A stretch of 64,000 bases of DNA from the NCBI GenBank assembly GCA_016721505.1, contig JADKHX010000009.1:62001-126000 (forward strand), read 5' to 3'. Positions 37,108-45,937 of this stretch are shown here, one piece after another. The notes below the pieces were generated by a model that ran no database searches, was not told where the DNA came from, and was given only the letters and a program-made list of their open reading frames with translations. Numbering within the stretch: the stretch's first letter is position 1; the number at the start of each line of letters is the position of its first letter. The DNA is from Rhodocyclaceae bacterium (GTDB taxonomy: Bacteria; Pseudomonadota; Gammaproteobacteria; Burkholderiales; Rhodocyclaceae). The translations under genes and the position numbers were made by a program.

Positions 37108-38646
37108 ATGCATTCGATCATCAATTTCCGCGCGTCAAATTCCTCGATATTTCGACGTCGAAGCAACACGACACGCTACGTGCTGCTTGTGTGCTGCTGT
37201 ACATTGTTCGCCATGGGTGCGCAAGCGCAAGACGCACTACGCATAGGGTCCAAACGATTTACCGAGTCCTACATTTTGGCGCAAGTCATTGCGCAAACCG
37301 CTGCGCCGCATGCGCCCGTTGAGGTCTTGTCCGGTCTAGGCAACACCGCGATTGTCTATGCTGCATTACGTGCCGGCAGCATCGATGCGTATCCAGAATA
37401 TGCTGGCACGATAGCGCAGGAAATATTGAAAGATGCCAGCGTCACCTCGATGGAAGCAATGCGCGAACGACTCAAGCCATTGGGCTTGGGCGTTGATGCC
37501 GCGTTGGGTTTCAATGACGGCTACGCGCTCGCTATGCGTGCTGACAAGGCGGAAAAATTACACATTCGCACCTTGGCCGATTTGTCTGCGCATCCGGAAC
37601 TTCGCTTCGGCTTGAGCAACGAATTCATCGGACGAGCTGACGGTTGGAACGGTTTGGCGAAGCGCTATGCATTGCCGCAAAAACCAGTTGGATTGGATCA
37701 TGGCTTGGCCTACGACGCGGTGGCAGCGACGCAGGTTGATGTGATTGATATCTACACCACCGATGCAAAGATAAATCATTTGGGATTGCGTGTACTAGTC
37801 GACAACGCCGGATATTTTCCGCGTTATGACGCGGTGATTTTGTATCGTTTGGACGTCCCGCAGCGATTCCCCGTCGCATGGGCGGCGGTCAAAAAGCTTG
37901 CCGCGAGTATCAACGAATCGACCATGATCTCGATGAATGCCAAGGCCGAATTGCAGGGTCAGGATTTCGCCGATATTGCTAGAGCACATTTGGCTGGTAC
38001 AGCAAATCGACCAGAAACGAAGTCCGGTTTTTGGCAAAAATTATTCGGCCCTGATTTCTTGCGTCTGAGCTGGCAACACTTGAGTTTGGTGCTCAATGCG
38101 GTGGCATTGGCCGTCATAGTTGGGGTGCCACTGGCTATCCTGGTTGCCCCGTATTCAGGCGCCCGTGCCGTAGTGTTGGGGATATGCGGAGTGTTGCAAA
38201 CAGTGCCATCGCTAGCAATGTTGGCAGTGTTAATTTCATGGGTGGATAGCATAGGTAGCGTGCCAGCGTTGATCGCTTTGACGCTCTACGCCCTATTACC
38301 AATTATGCAAAATACTTGCGCCGGATTGGCACAAGTGCCGACCGGCCTCACACTCGCTGGCATGGCGCTTGGTCTTACCAAATCACAACGCCTGCGCTAC
38401 ATCGAGTTGCCGCTAAGCTTTCCTACCATCCTGGCCGGCATCCGCACGGCGACCAGCATCGCCGTCGGCACGGCGACCATTGCTGCCTTCATCGGCGCGG
38501 GTGGTTATGGCGAGCGCATCGTCACTGGCCTGGCTTTGAACGACAAGGAATTGCTGCTCGCTGGTGCTTTACCTGCGGCGGCTCTCGCGTTAGCATTTGA
38601 AGGGCTATTTGAGTTATTCGCAAGGCGCCGACGCCGACGCACTTAG
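37108..38646 (+). CDS. Osmoprotectant/choline ABC transporter, fused substrate-binding and permease protein (OpuF-like)
   Basis: The protein has 512 residues. It carries an N-terminal signal peptide (about residues 1-40, ending GAQAQDA), a periplasmic OsmX/OpuCC-type binding domain (about 42-305, IGSKRFTESYILAQVIAQ), and a permease domain with about six helices (320-500). The binding domain precedes the permease, the reverse of some fused systems. Such transporters import glycine betaine, choline or related compounds under osmotic stress. No ATP-binding subunit gene is adjacent, so the ATPase must be encoded elsewhere if the system works. It follows tilS after 3 bp. The ligand is not determined. 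Confidence 0.82.
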   Translation: MHSIINFRASNSSIFRRRSNTTRYVLLVCCCTLFAMGAQAQDALRIGSKRFTESYILAQVIAQTAAPHAPVEVLSGLGNTAIVYAALRAGSIDAYPEYAGTIAQEILKDASVTSMEAMRERLKPLGLGVDAALGFNDGYALAMRADKAEKLHIRTLADLSAHPELRFGLSNEFIGRADGWNGLAKRYALPQKPVGLDHGLAYDAVAATQVDVIDIYTTDAKINHLGLRVLVDNAGYFPRYDAVILYRLDVPQRFPVAWAAVKKLAASINESTMISMNAKAELQGQDFADIARAHLAGTANRPETKSGFWQKLFGPDFLRLSWQHLSLVLNAVALAVIVGVPLAILVAPYSGARAVVLGICGVLQTVPSLAMLAVLISWVDSIGSVPALIALTLYALLPIMQNTCAGLAQVPTGLTLAGMALGLTKSQRLRYIELPLSFPTILAGIRTATSIAVGTATIAAFIGAGGYGERIVTGLALNDKELLLAGALPAAALALAFEGLFELFARRRRRRT

Positions 38647-38710
38647 GCTCGTGTGGTATCGTGATTGGTAATGAATCTGGCAGGTCAGCAATCCAAATTT
38701 CGGAAAACAA

Positions 38711-38742
38711 AAAACCCGCAAAGCCAGAAGCTATGCGGGTTT
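38711..38742 (-). terminator. Rho-independent terminator after tRNA-Ser
   Basis: On the minus strand AAACCCGCA and TGCGGGTTT pair around a 13-nt loop, followed by a T-rich run. It ends the tRNA-Ser transcript and may also stop the convergent transporter gene. Confidence 0.85.
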
Positions 38743-38753
38743 CAGGGGATTAC

Positions 38754-38846
38754 TGGCGGAGACGCAGGGATTCGAACCCTGGATTCCGTTTTTGACAGAA
38801 TGCTCCCTTAGCAGGGGAGTGCCTTCGACCGCTCGGCCACGTCTCC
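38754..38846 (-). tRNA. tRNA-Ser (GCT)
   Basis: 93 nt with encoded CCA and the long variable arm of a serine tRNA. The acceptor stem is GGAGACG/CGTCTCC, the anticodon loop CTGCTAA gives GCT, and the T-arm is GGGTTCGAATCCC. Confidence 0.97.
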
Positions 38847-38926
38847 GATGTTGGCATCAATGTTTTGCTGCCAACTCAGGGCGCGAATTATATCGGAATT
38901 GAGCCTGCGGGATTTAAGGAAATTCA

Positions 38927-38953
38927 CCAGTTGGTGCTGGCGACACGCTGTTA
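38927..38953 (-). repeat. Dispersed repeat, short form, copy S6
   Basis: On the minus strand it reads AACAGCGTGTCGCCAGCACC then AACTGG, starting 8 bp after the stop codon of the HAD phosphatase gene. Confidence 0.85.
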
Positions 38954-38961
38954 AGCGCGTT

Positions 38962-39624
38962 CTAACGCAAGCTGATTTGCGGCCAGTTATTTTTAACTGC
39001 AATCGCCTGCAATGTCGCGTCAGCATCCACAGCAACCGGATCGGTGACCTTTTCCAAGAGCGGCAAATCGTTATGCGAATCGCTGTAAAACCAACTGCGA
39101 TCAAAATCTGTCCACCAAAATCCCATCGCTTCCAACCATGCTTCAACGCGAGTGATTTTGCCTTCGCGAAAAGAAGGAACGCTTCGTACTTTGCCGGTAA
39201 ATTGGCCGTTGTCGGTGGCCGGGATGGTGCCGATCAGATGCGGGATTCCGAAGGCATGTGCAATCGGTGTGGTGACGAAACTATTGGTGGCTGTCACGAT
39301 GCACATCAGGTCGCCATTGGCGGTGTGCTGCGCGACCAACTGACGCGCGGCGGCTGTAATGATGGGTTGAATGTGCGCGCGCATGAATTCGGCGTGCCAT
39401 TGCACCAGAAGTGCACGCGGGTGCTGCGACAAAGGTGTTAGTTGAAAATCCAAAAAAGCATGAATGTCGAGCGTGCCGGCTTTGTAGTGTTCAAAAAAAT
39501 CCTCGTTTTTTTCGGCGTGAATTTTCGCGTCGACTACACCCTTGGCGATTAGAAATTGCGCCCATTCATAGTCGGAATCACCAGCCAATAAAGTGTTGTC
39601 GAGATCAAATAGTGCCAGGTTCAT
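38962..39624 (-). CDS. HAD-superfamily IB phosphatase
   Basis: From the ATG at 39624 the protein has 220 residues and begins MNLALFDLDNTLLAGDSDYEW, the HAD motif I with its nucleophile and acid Asp. Motif II is CIVTATNSFVT and motif IV YSDSHNDLPLL. Members of this subfamily are usually annotated phosphoserine phosphatase-like or HAD-IB hydrolase; the natural substrate is not certain. It follows hda with a 20 bp overlap, an arrangement common in betaproteobacteria. A start at 39660 would lie deeper in hda. Confidence 0.85.
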   Translation of the reverse strand: MNLALFDLDNTLLAGDSDYEWAQFLIAKGVVDAKIHAEKNEDFFEHYKAGTLDIHAFLDFQLTPLSQHPRALLVQWHAEFMRAHIQPIITAAARQLVAQHTANGDLMCIVTATNSFVTTPIAHAFGIPHLIGTIPATDNGQFTGKVRSVPSFREGKITRVEAWLEAMGFWWTDFDRSWFYSDSHNDLPLLEKVTDPVAVDADATLQAIAVKNNWPQISLR

Positions 39625-40312
39625 TGGGATCAAGGTCCAGTGAGGATTGCATGAGTTCACGCAGCAAAGGCAAGGTGAGCGGGCGTTTTTGTTCCAGCGA
39701 AAGCCGGTCTAGGCCGTCGAGCATGGCCATTAGTGAAGGCAGGTCGCGGCGACCGTGACGCATCAGGTAATGCACGATACCGTCGTCGAGCCGCATGCCG
39801 CGCAATAGTGCATGGCGGCGTAAGGCGGCGCTTTTTTCGTGGTCGGTGAGGGTTTGCACTTCGTAGATTAAATTTTGGCCGACGCGGGTACGCAAGTCTT
39901 CACGCAGCGAGAGTTCCAGTGGCGGCAAGCGTCCGGCCAGCAATATCGCGATGCCTATCAGGCGTGCCGCATTGAAGACTCGAAACAAAGCAATTTGCGC
40001 CTCCGCCGACAAACTTTCTATGTCGTCAATGATGATGAGCCCACCGGCTACCGCAGGAATGTCATTGTCGATTTGCTGCGCACTAAGCAACAATACAGGG
40101 CGACTCTCCGCAGTTTCGAGCGCGGTGGCGTTAAGCAAATGTGATTTGCCGGAGCCTTCTGCTCCCCATAAATACAGGGCGTCGAAGCTGCGTCCGGCTT
40201 TGAGTGCCTGCAGGCGACCGAGCAATTCTTCATTGCGCCCGACGACAAAATTTTCCAGCGTTGGTGTCTGGTCAAGCTTTAGGTCGAGCAGTAGCTGCTG
40301 CTGCGTGCTCAT
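39605..40312 (-). CDS. hda: DnaA regulatory inactivator Hda
   Basis: From the ATG at 40312 the protein has 235 residues. The N-terminal QQQLLLDL is a beta-clamp binding motif, which Hda needs to contact the replication clamp and stimulate ATP hydrolysis by DnaA. A DnaA-like AAA+ domain follows, with Walker A GAEGSGKSHLL and Walker B GLIIIDDIESL. The longer frame to 40399 has no similarity and is rejected as the start. It is divergent from purM. Confidence 0.92.
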   Translation of the reverse strand: MSTQQQLLLDLKLDQTPTLENFVVGRNEELLGRLQALKAGRSFDALYLWGAEGSGKSHLLNATALETAESRPVLLLSAQQIDNDIPAVAGGLIIIDDIESLSAEAQIALFRVFNAARLIGIAILLAGRLPPLELSLREDLRTRVGQNLIYEVQTLTDHEKSAALRRHALLRGMRLDDGIVHYLMRHGRRDLPSLMAMLDGLDRLSLEQKRPLTLPLLRELMQSSLDLDPNEPGTI

Positions 40313-40497
40313 CGCGGAATTTGATGCTGGCCCAGCAATTGAAGGTAGGTCATTTCCGGTAAAATCCGCGTCAATTTTTATCGTCTGCTGTTTGTACAAA
40401 ATGTGTCGCCAAATTAGGTGGCGGTTGACACTCAGCAGCGAAACAAACCGCCACTTTAGCCGTGCATTGCGGCGAACTCAACCAAAAGAGCCACAAA

Positions 40498-41535
40498 ATG
40501 ACTTCTAGCACCTCACTGACCTATCGCGATGCAGGTGTCGATATTGAAGCCGGCGACGCGCTGGTCGAGCGTATTAAGCCGGCTGCGCGGCGCACCATGC
40601 GTCCCGAGGTCTTGGCTGGCATTGGTGGATTTGGCGCGCTTTTTGAAATATCCAAGAAATATCGTGAGCCGGTGTTGGTCGCGGGCACCGACGGTGTGGG
40701 TACCAAACTCAAATTAGCATTTGAATGGAATCGTCACGATACGGTGGGCCAGGATTTGGTCGCGATGAGCGTTAATGACATTTTGGTGCAAGGCGCCGAA
40801 TCATTATTTTTTCTGGACTATTTTGCTTGTGGCAGACTTGATGTTGACACTGCCGCGACGGTGGTTGAAGGCATTGCCAAAGGCTGCGAGTTGGCCGGTT
40901 GCGCGCTGATTGGCGGCGAGACGGCGGAGATGCCGAGCATGTATCCGGATGGTGAATATGACCTCGCCGGATTTGCTGTTGGGGCGGTGGAGAAGTCGGC
41001 GATTATTGATGGCAAATCAATTTGCGCGGGTGACGTGGTGCTCGGCTTGGCCTCATCCGGCGCGCATTCAAACGGCTATTCGTTGATCCGAAAAATCATT
41101 GCACGGGCAGGGGCGAATGCGCCGCAAACGATAGCTGGCGTGCCGCTAAAAGATGCGGTGATGGCACCGACCCGTATCTATGTGAAATCGCTGTTGTCAT
41201 TGATTCAAGCCTTGCCAGTCAAAGGCATGGCGCATATCACCGGAGGTGGTTTGACCGAAAATATTCCACGCGTGTTGCCGGAGGCGGTGACGGCGATTAT
41301 CGACAGCAAGACATGGCAATTGCCCGCGCTGTTTAAGTGGTTACAACAAGAAGGGCAAGTGGTTGATGCCGAAATGCATCGCGTGTTCAACTGCGGCGTT
41401 GGCATGGTGGTGATTGTTTCCGCCGCTGATGCGCAGCGCGCGATGGAGCATTTGAGTGCAGCGGGTGAGACGGTTTATCGCATTGGCACGATTGCAAAAC
41501 GCGAAGCAGGACAGGCGCAGACAGTGGTGGTTTGA
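40498..41535 (+). CDS. purM: Phosphoribosylformylglycinamidine cyclo-ligase
   Basis: From the ATG at 40498 the protein has 345 residues; AGAG lies upstream. PurM closes the imidazole ring to make aminoimidazole ribotide in purine synthesis. Family signatures are SLTYRDAGVDIEAGDALVER, VAGTDGVGTKLKLAFE, MSVNDILVQGAESLFFLDYF and HITGGGLTENIPRVLP. The stop TGA is also the first part of the long repeat that fills the space before the convergent miaA. Confidence 0.97.
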   Translation: MTSSTSLTYRDAGVDIEAGDALVERIKPAARRTMRPEVLAGIGGFGALFEISKKYREPVLVAGTDGVGTKLKLAFEWNRHDTVGQDLVAMSVNDILVQGAESLFFLDYFACGRLDVDTAATVVEGIAKGCELAGCALIGGETAEMPSMYPDGEYDLAGFAVGAVEKSAIIDGKSICAGDVVLGLASSGAHSNGYSLIRKIIARAGANAPQTIAGVPLKDAVMAPTRIYVKSLLSLIQALPVKGMAHITGGGLTENIPRVLPEAVTAIIDSKTWQLPALFKWLQQEGQVVDAEMHRVFNCGVGMVVIVSAADAQRAMEHLSAAGETVYRIGTIAKREAGQAQTVVV

Positions 41536-41631
41536 CGGCAGCGAAGCAGGGAATTCGCAAAGCACTGCTTTGCGCCTGTGCAGCGGCTCGGCTGTGCAAA
41601 GCTGAGACTACACGTCAGCACCAACTAGCGA
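41533..41631 (+). repeat. Dispersed repeat, long form, copy L3 (spans purM and miaA stops)
   Basis: It starts at the purM TGA (TGACGGCAGCGAAGC) and ends CAGCACCAACTAGCGA, inside miaA. It is the only DNA between the two convergent genes. Both hairpins are intact: GCAAAGC-ACT-GCTTTGC and CTCGGCT...AGCTGAG. On the minus strand AGTTGGTGCTGA gives miaA its last residues Ser-Trp-Cys and its stop. Confidence 0.93.
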
Positions 41632-42580
41632 GAAACTCGGCAACACGTGCCTTCGCCATCGATGTCATTTCGACATCCAAAGCATCAAGGGTTTCCATTT
41701 CCGGCATTGATCGTAGCCAGGTTAATTGCCGTTTGGCGAACTGACGCGTAGCGAAAACTCCGCGTTCGCGCATTTCTATTTTTGACGCAGTACCTTCCAG
41801 CATTTCCCAGACTTGTCGATAGCCGACGCAGCGCATAGATGGCAAATCGTCGCTTAGCGAATATTTTTTCCGTAGCGCTATCACTTCGTCGACCAAGCCA
41901 TTTTCAAGCATGGCATCAAAGCGATTAGCAATGCGCTGATGCAACTCGGTGCGACTTGACGGAATCAGCGCCAGGGCTAGACATTGATAGGGCAGAGGTG
42001 TAGCGCTTTGCTCAGAAAAAATGCTCGACATCGCGCGACCGCTAATCTGTATCACCTCCAGTGCGCGCTGTATGCGTTGCGAATCGGTCGGCTTGAGGCG
42101 CGCGGCGGTGGCTGCATCGAGCCGCGCCAATTCAGCGTGCATGGCGGGCCAGCCGCGCGTTTTTGCATCGAGATCTATGGCCGTACGAACATTTGCATCG
42201 GCGACTGGCAACTCGGCCAAACCCTCGCGCAATGCTTTCACATACAGCATCGTGCCGCCGACCAGCAATGGTATGCGCCCAAGGTCGGTGATTTCTTTCA
42301 TCGCCGCTAGCGCATCGGTACAAAAGCGCGCAGCGGAATAGCGCTCGGTGGGGTCGATTAAATCAATCAGGCGGTGTGGATATTTTGCCAGCATGGTTGC
42401 GTCTGGCTTGGCTGTGCCAATGTTCATATGGCGAAAAACTTGTGCCGAATCAACGCTAATAATCTCGCACGGAAATTCGCGGCATAGCGCAAATGCCAAC
42501 TCGGTTTTTCCACTGGCGGTGGGGCCGACGAGGAAGATCGCGGGTGGCAATTTGGCCAAGCCGTTTGCTCGATGTGTCAT
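41615..42580 (-). CDS. miaA: tRNA dimethylallyltransferase
   Basis: The protein has 321 residues. MiaA transfers a dimethylallyl group to A37 of tRNAs reading UNN codons. It has a P-loop GPTASGKTELAFAL, the DSAQVFRHMNIGTAKP motif and the C-terminal AYP-like region TRQFAKRQLTWLRS. It overlaps mutL by 4 bases, as is common in proteobacteria. The C-terminus ends Ser-Trp-Cys with a TGA encoded by the repeat element L3, so its original end may have been altered. Confidence 0.96.
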   Translation of the reverse strand: MTHRANGLAKLPPAIFLVGPTASGKTELAFALCREFPCEIISVDSAQVFRHMNIGTAKPDATMLAKYPHRLIDLIDPTERYSAARFCTDALAAMKEITDLGRIPLLVGGTMLYVKALREGLAELPVADANVRTAIDLDAKTRGWPAMHAELARLDAATAARLKPTDSQRIQRALEVIQISGRAMSSIFSEQSATPLPYQCLALALIPSSRTELHQRIANRFDAMLENGLVDEVIALRKKYSLSDDLPSMRCVGYRQVWEMLEGTASKIEMRERGVFATRQFAKRQLTWLRSMPEMETLDALDVEMTSMAKARVAEFLASWC

Positions 42581-44421
42581 CGACCACGCATGAACATGCG
42601 ATCAAGCTCGCTCATTGAAAACTGTATCCAAGTCGGTCGCCCATGATTGCATTGATCGGCGCGCTCTGTGATTTCCATGTCGCGCAACAGTGCATTCATT
42701 TCGGTGACGGTCAAACTCCGGTTGGCGCGCACCGCACCATGACATGCCATGGTGCCGAGCAGTTCATTGCGCTGCGTTTCGACTACACGACTGGCCGGAT
42801 GATCGGCCAAATCTTTGAGCAAACTACGTACTAGTTCGACAATGTCGCCACCCGCGAGTAGCGCTGGCACGCTGCGCACACTGAGTTCGCGAGGCCCGGC
42901 GGCAGAAATTTCAAAGCCGAGTTGGGCGAAACTTTGCTGATGCTCTTCTGCCGTCGCTAGCTCGGTGCTATTGGCAGAGAGCAGCATCGGTACGAGCAAT
43001 CGCTGGGTCGATGGCGGCCCAGCGTCAATGGTGGTTTTGAGGCGCTCGTAGAGAATGCGTTCGTGCGCCGCGTGCATGTCGACGATGACTAAACCTTGGG
43101 TGTTTTGGGCGAGCACATAAACACCACCGACTTGCGCTAGCGCATAACCGAGGCTAGTTTGTGTCGTTGCGCCGGTGGCGATTTCGCCGGTTGGAAATGG
43201 TGCGGAGTGTCGGCTTTGCACAGCCGACCCGCTAGCCAGGCTCGCACCAGTGCTACTCGAAATCCCTGCTTCGCCGTCTTTAGCAAACGCCGCACGCGCA
43301 AATTCCAAATACGGGCGCGTTGCCGGTTCATCAACCGCAAACGAGCGTTGCTGCGGTGGCGACCAAGTGGGAATTTGGATCGGCGTTGGTGCATGCATTT
43401 CATTTTCATTGGCAGAGACTAAAGGTGCCGCCAAAGTGCGTTGCAGTGCATGAAAAATAAACTGATGTATGCCGCGTGCATCCCGAAACCGAACTTCGGT
43501 TTTCGCCGGATGCACATTGACGTCCACAGCGGCCGGATCTAGATCAAGAAATAAGGTGTAAGCCGGTTGGCGTGCGCCATGCAGGATGTCAGCCCAAGCT
43601 TGGCGCGCTGCGTGCGAGAGCAATTTGTCGCGCACGAAGCGGCCATTGACGAAGAAATATTGCTCGTCGCGACTAGCGCGTGAATAGGCGGGCAGGGCAG
43701 CCAAGCCACTCAAGCGCAAAGGTCCGGCGCTGATGTCGAGTGGTCGCGCATGCGGGAAAAATTCTTCTCCAAGAATATCGCGGGCGCGTTTAGGAAATTG
43801 CTCGGCTGGTGAGTTAGTGTTGGTAATACGCCGCTTCACATTACCGTTATGCGTCAGTGTAAAACTGACATCCGCACGCGCCAGTGCCATGCGGCAAAAA
43901 ACATCATCGCAATGGGCGAATTCAGTTGACTCAGTTTTCAGAAATTTACGGCGCGCTGGCGTGTTCCAGTAAAGATCGGCAACTTCGATTGTCGTGCCCA
44001 CTGCTTGCGCGGCAGGTTCAGTTTTTCCCGCTTCGCCAGCCTCACTGCGAATGCGCCACGCATGGGCGTCGTCGGCTTGGCGACTGGTGATGGTGACACG
44101 CGCGACTGCTGCAATGGATGCCAGCGCCTCACCACGAAAACCAAAACTAGCGACACGTTCGAGGTCATCGAGGCTGGCTATTTTGCTGGTGGCGTGGCGC
44201 GCCAGCGCGAGATTCAATTCGGCTTTCGGAATACCGCTACCATCATCGCTAACGCGCATCAAGCGCACGCCGCCTTCGCTGAGTTGAACATCAATCTCGG
44301 TAGCGCCGGCATCGAGGCTGTTTTCGATTAACTCCTTGAGTACCGATGCCGGCCTTTCAACCACTTCTCCGGCGGCAATTTGGCTAATCAGTAAATCGGG
44401 CAGGGGACGAATTGCGGACAT
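42577..44421 (-). CDS. mutL: DNA mismatch repair protein MutL with in-frame repeat insertion
   Basis: The protein has 614 residues. MutL links mismatch recognition by MutS to downstream excision. The N-terminal GHKL ATPase has ISQIAAGEVVERPASVLKEL, the DDGSGIPKAEL and ATSKI motifs and GFRGEALASIAAV. The C-terminal dimerisation domain has MHAAHERILYERLK and MACHGAVRANRSLT. The linker between them (residues about 382-414) is encoded by a long repeat copy, giving GEAGISSSTG...SGSAVQSRHSAPFPTGE. A weaker short copy lies around residues 196-203 in the ATPase domain. It is divergent from dedA. Confidence 0.95.
   Translation of the reverse strand: MSAIRPLPDLLISQIAAGEVVERPASVLKELIENSLDAGATEIDVQLSEGGVRLMRVSDDGSGIPKAELNLALARHATSKIASLDDLERVASFGFRGEALASIAAVARVTITSRQADDAHAWRIRSEAGEAGKTEPAAQAVGTTIEVADLYWNTPARRKFLKTESTEFAHCDDVFCRMALARADVSFTLTHNGNVKRRITNTNSPAEQFPKRARDILGEEFFPHARPLDISAGPLRLSGLAALPAYSRASRDEQYFFVNGRFVRDKLLSHAARQAWADILHGARQPAYTLFLDLDPAAVDVNVHPAKTEVRFRDARGIHQFIFHALQRTLAAPLVSANENEMHAPTPIQIPTWSPPQQRSFAVDEPATRPYLEFARAAFAKDGEAGISSSTGASLASGSAVQSRHSAPFPTGEIATGATTQTSLGYALAQVGGVYVLAQNTQGLVIVDMHAAHERILYERLKTTIDAGPPSTQRLLVPMLLSANSTELATAEEHQQSFAQLGFEISAAGPRELSVRSVPALLAGGDIVELVRSLLKDLADHPASRVVETQRNELLGTMACHGAVRANRSLTVTEMNALLRDMEITERADQCNHGRPTWIQFSMSELDRMFMRGR
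43183..43278 (-). repeat. Dispersed repeat, long form, copy L4 (in frame inside mutL)
   Basis: On the minus strand it begins GACGGCGAAGCAGGGATTTC and ends CCAACCGGCGAA. It encodes 33 residues of the MutL linker, including SGSAVQSRHSAPFPTGE. The second hairpin CGGCT...AGCCG is intact; the first has drifted. Confidence 0.9.
43811..43834 (-). repeat. Possible degenerate short repeat copy S7 (inside mutL)
   Basis: On the minus strand it reads GCGGCGTATTACCAACACTA then ACTC, about 18 of 23 bases matching the short consensus. It could be chance, because the encoded RRITNTNSP fits plausibly in MutL. Confidence 0.4.
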
Positions 44422-44524
44422 TGGGGCAATAGCGCTGTGAGGTGAAGGCTAGCGGAAATACAAGGCGAGTGAGAATTATAGCTTCCGGTAAAATCGCTCC
44501 CATTCACCATGCATCGAGCGCCAG

Positions 44525-45178
44525 ATGGATTTCCTGCTGCAATTCTTTGATTTCGTCGTGCATTTGGATGCACATTTGGTGACATTGTTTGCCGAATACG
44601 GCGTGTGGCTTTACGCGATTCTTTTTCTCATCGTGTTTTGCGAAACCGGCTTGGTCGTAACACCACTTTTGCCCGGCGATTCCCTGTTGTTTTTGGCTGG
44701 TGCTTTGGCCGCCAGTGATGGTGCATTCGATATTCGAATATTGATTCCGGTATTGCTTGCGGCCGCAATTTTGGGTGACAACACTAATTATTGGGTCGGT
44801 CGTTGGGTCGGGGCGCGGTTACTCAAATGGGGCGACAACTCGCGTTTTTTCAATCGCAAAGCTTTCGACATGACTCACAGTTTTTACGAGAAACATGGCG
44901 GGAAGACTATGTTGGTTGCGCGCTTTTTGCCTTTCGTGCGAACCTTTGCACCCTTTGTCGCTGGAATTGGCGTGATGCATTACGGGCGATACTTTTTGTA
45001 CGATCTAGCCGGTGCTTTTTTGTGGGTCTTTTCCATGACGCTACTCGGCTACTGGTTTGGCAATGTGCCGTGGGTAAAGGCGAACCTTCTGCTCATTGTG
45101 TTCTTCATGATTGCGATTCCTGGCTGCGGCGTTGTTTTCGCGTGGCTGCGTCAACGCTTTGCGGCGCAAGCGAGTTAA
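44525..45178 (+). CDS. DedA family membrane protein
   Basis: The protein has 217 residues. Several hydrophobic helices surround the DedA/VTT-fold motifs: FCETGLVVTPLLPGDSLLFLAGALAA near the N-terminus and GGKTMLVARFLPFVRTFAPFVAGIG in the middle, with the conserved Arg residues. Proteins of this family are thought to act in lipid scrambling and in membrane homeostasis; some members transport undecaprenyl phosphate. Which role applies here is not visible. It is divergent from mutL across 103 bp with no clear promoter. Confidence 0.9.
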   Translation: MDFLLQFFDFVVHLDAHLVTLFAEYGVWLYAILFLIVFCETGLVVTPLLPGDSLLFLAGALAASDGAFDIRILIPVLLAAAILGDNTNYWVGRWVGARLLKWGDNSRFFNRKAFDMTHSFYEKHGGKTMLVARFLPFVRTFAPFVAGIGVMHYGRYFLYDLAGAFLWVFSMTLLGYWFGNVPWVKANLLLIVFFMIAIPGCGVVFAWLRQRFAAQAS

Positions 45179-45193
45179 CACAGCAAGTCGTCC

Positions 45194-45937
45194 ATGATCC
45201 ATTGTCGCGCCTGGCATCTGGTTGGATTTGCAATGCTGATGCAAGGCTGCGCACAAAACACAGTAATCGATAAGTCATCTGGTCGCGAAGTAGTGAAAAC
45301 GACCAGCAGTTTTGATGTCAAGCAAGTAGCCAAGTCGGATATTGATCGTTTCGCCGATACCTATCGACGCGAGTTGTTTGGCAATTTGCGGGTCCTGGCC
45401 GAAAAGTTGTATCGACGCAATCCTCGCGAATGGCGCAAGGGCGGCCATGTCAGCGTAGAAGTCGCGTTGGACAAATTACTCGATCCGCGCGCGGGCTGGC
45501 GTTCCAGTGAAATCGGAGAACGGCAAGGCACGGACGCAATTTTGCTGGCGCTAAATGTCGATTTCGCGGGCGATCGAGTGGCAGCGTTTATCAACGGATT
45601 GGGCGGCATGTTTAATGCGGCATTTGAAAACAAAACGGAATTTTTCATGCTAGATGGATTGGAAGCGCAGAAGTTTTACAACAGCGCGCGTAATGTCGAA
45701 ATTGCCGCGTGGAAACTCGCCAACGCGCGCGACGCCGCGGGTAATTTACTATTGTTGAGTAATGAAATGAATCCGCCACCGCTGGTTTCAAATCTGAGCT
45801 TTGAGCGCGAATTTGGCAAGATGATTGGCCATTTGGATTTGATTACGATTGCGCTTGCAGATCGCAGCAATCGGACGATTTCGCGTGTCGCCCAAACAAT
45901 TGCGAGTGCGGTTTTTTTGCCAGTGGGAATCAAATGA
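45194..45937 (+). CDS. Putative lipoprotein, function unknown
   Basis: The protein has 247 residues. The N-terminus is a short hydrophobic segment ending LMQGCAQ, a plausible lipoprotein signal with Cys at the cleavage site. The body is alpha-rich, with a conserved-looking segment DKLLDPRAGWRSSEIGERQGTDAILLAL and AAWKLANARDAAGNLLLLSNE. I do not recognise a domain of known function. It starts 15 bp after dedA and overlaps purN by 4 bases, so it belongs to the same transcription unit. Confidence 0.65.
   Translation: MIHCRAWHLVGFAMLMQGCAQNTVIDKSSGREVVKTTSSFDVKQVAKSDIDRFADTYRRELFGNLRVLAEKLYRRNPREWRKGGHVSVEVALDKLLDPRAGWRSSEIGERQGTDAILLALNVDFAGDRVAAFINGLGGMFNAAFENKTEFFMLDGLEAQKFYNSARNVEIAAWKLANARDAAGNLLLLSNEMNPPPLVSNLSFEREFGKMIGHLDLITIALADRSNRTISRVAQTIASAVFLPVGIK

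Noticed and set aside
44083..44106. GGTGATGGTGACACGCG in mutL as a repeat copy
   Set aside because: Similarity is partial and the encoded VTITSRQ is normal for this part of MutL.
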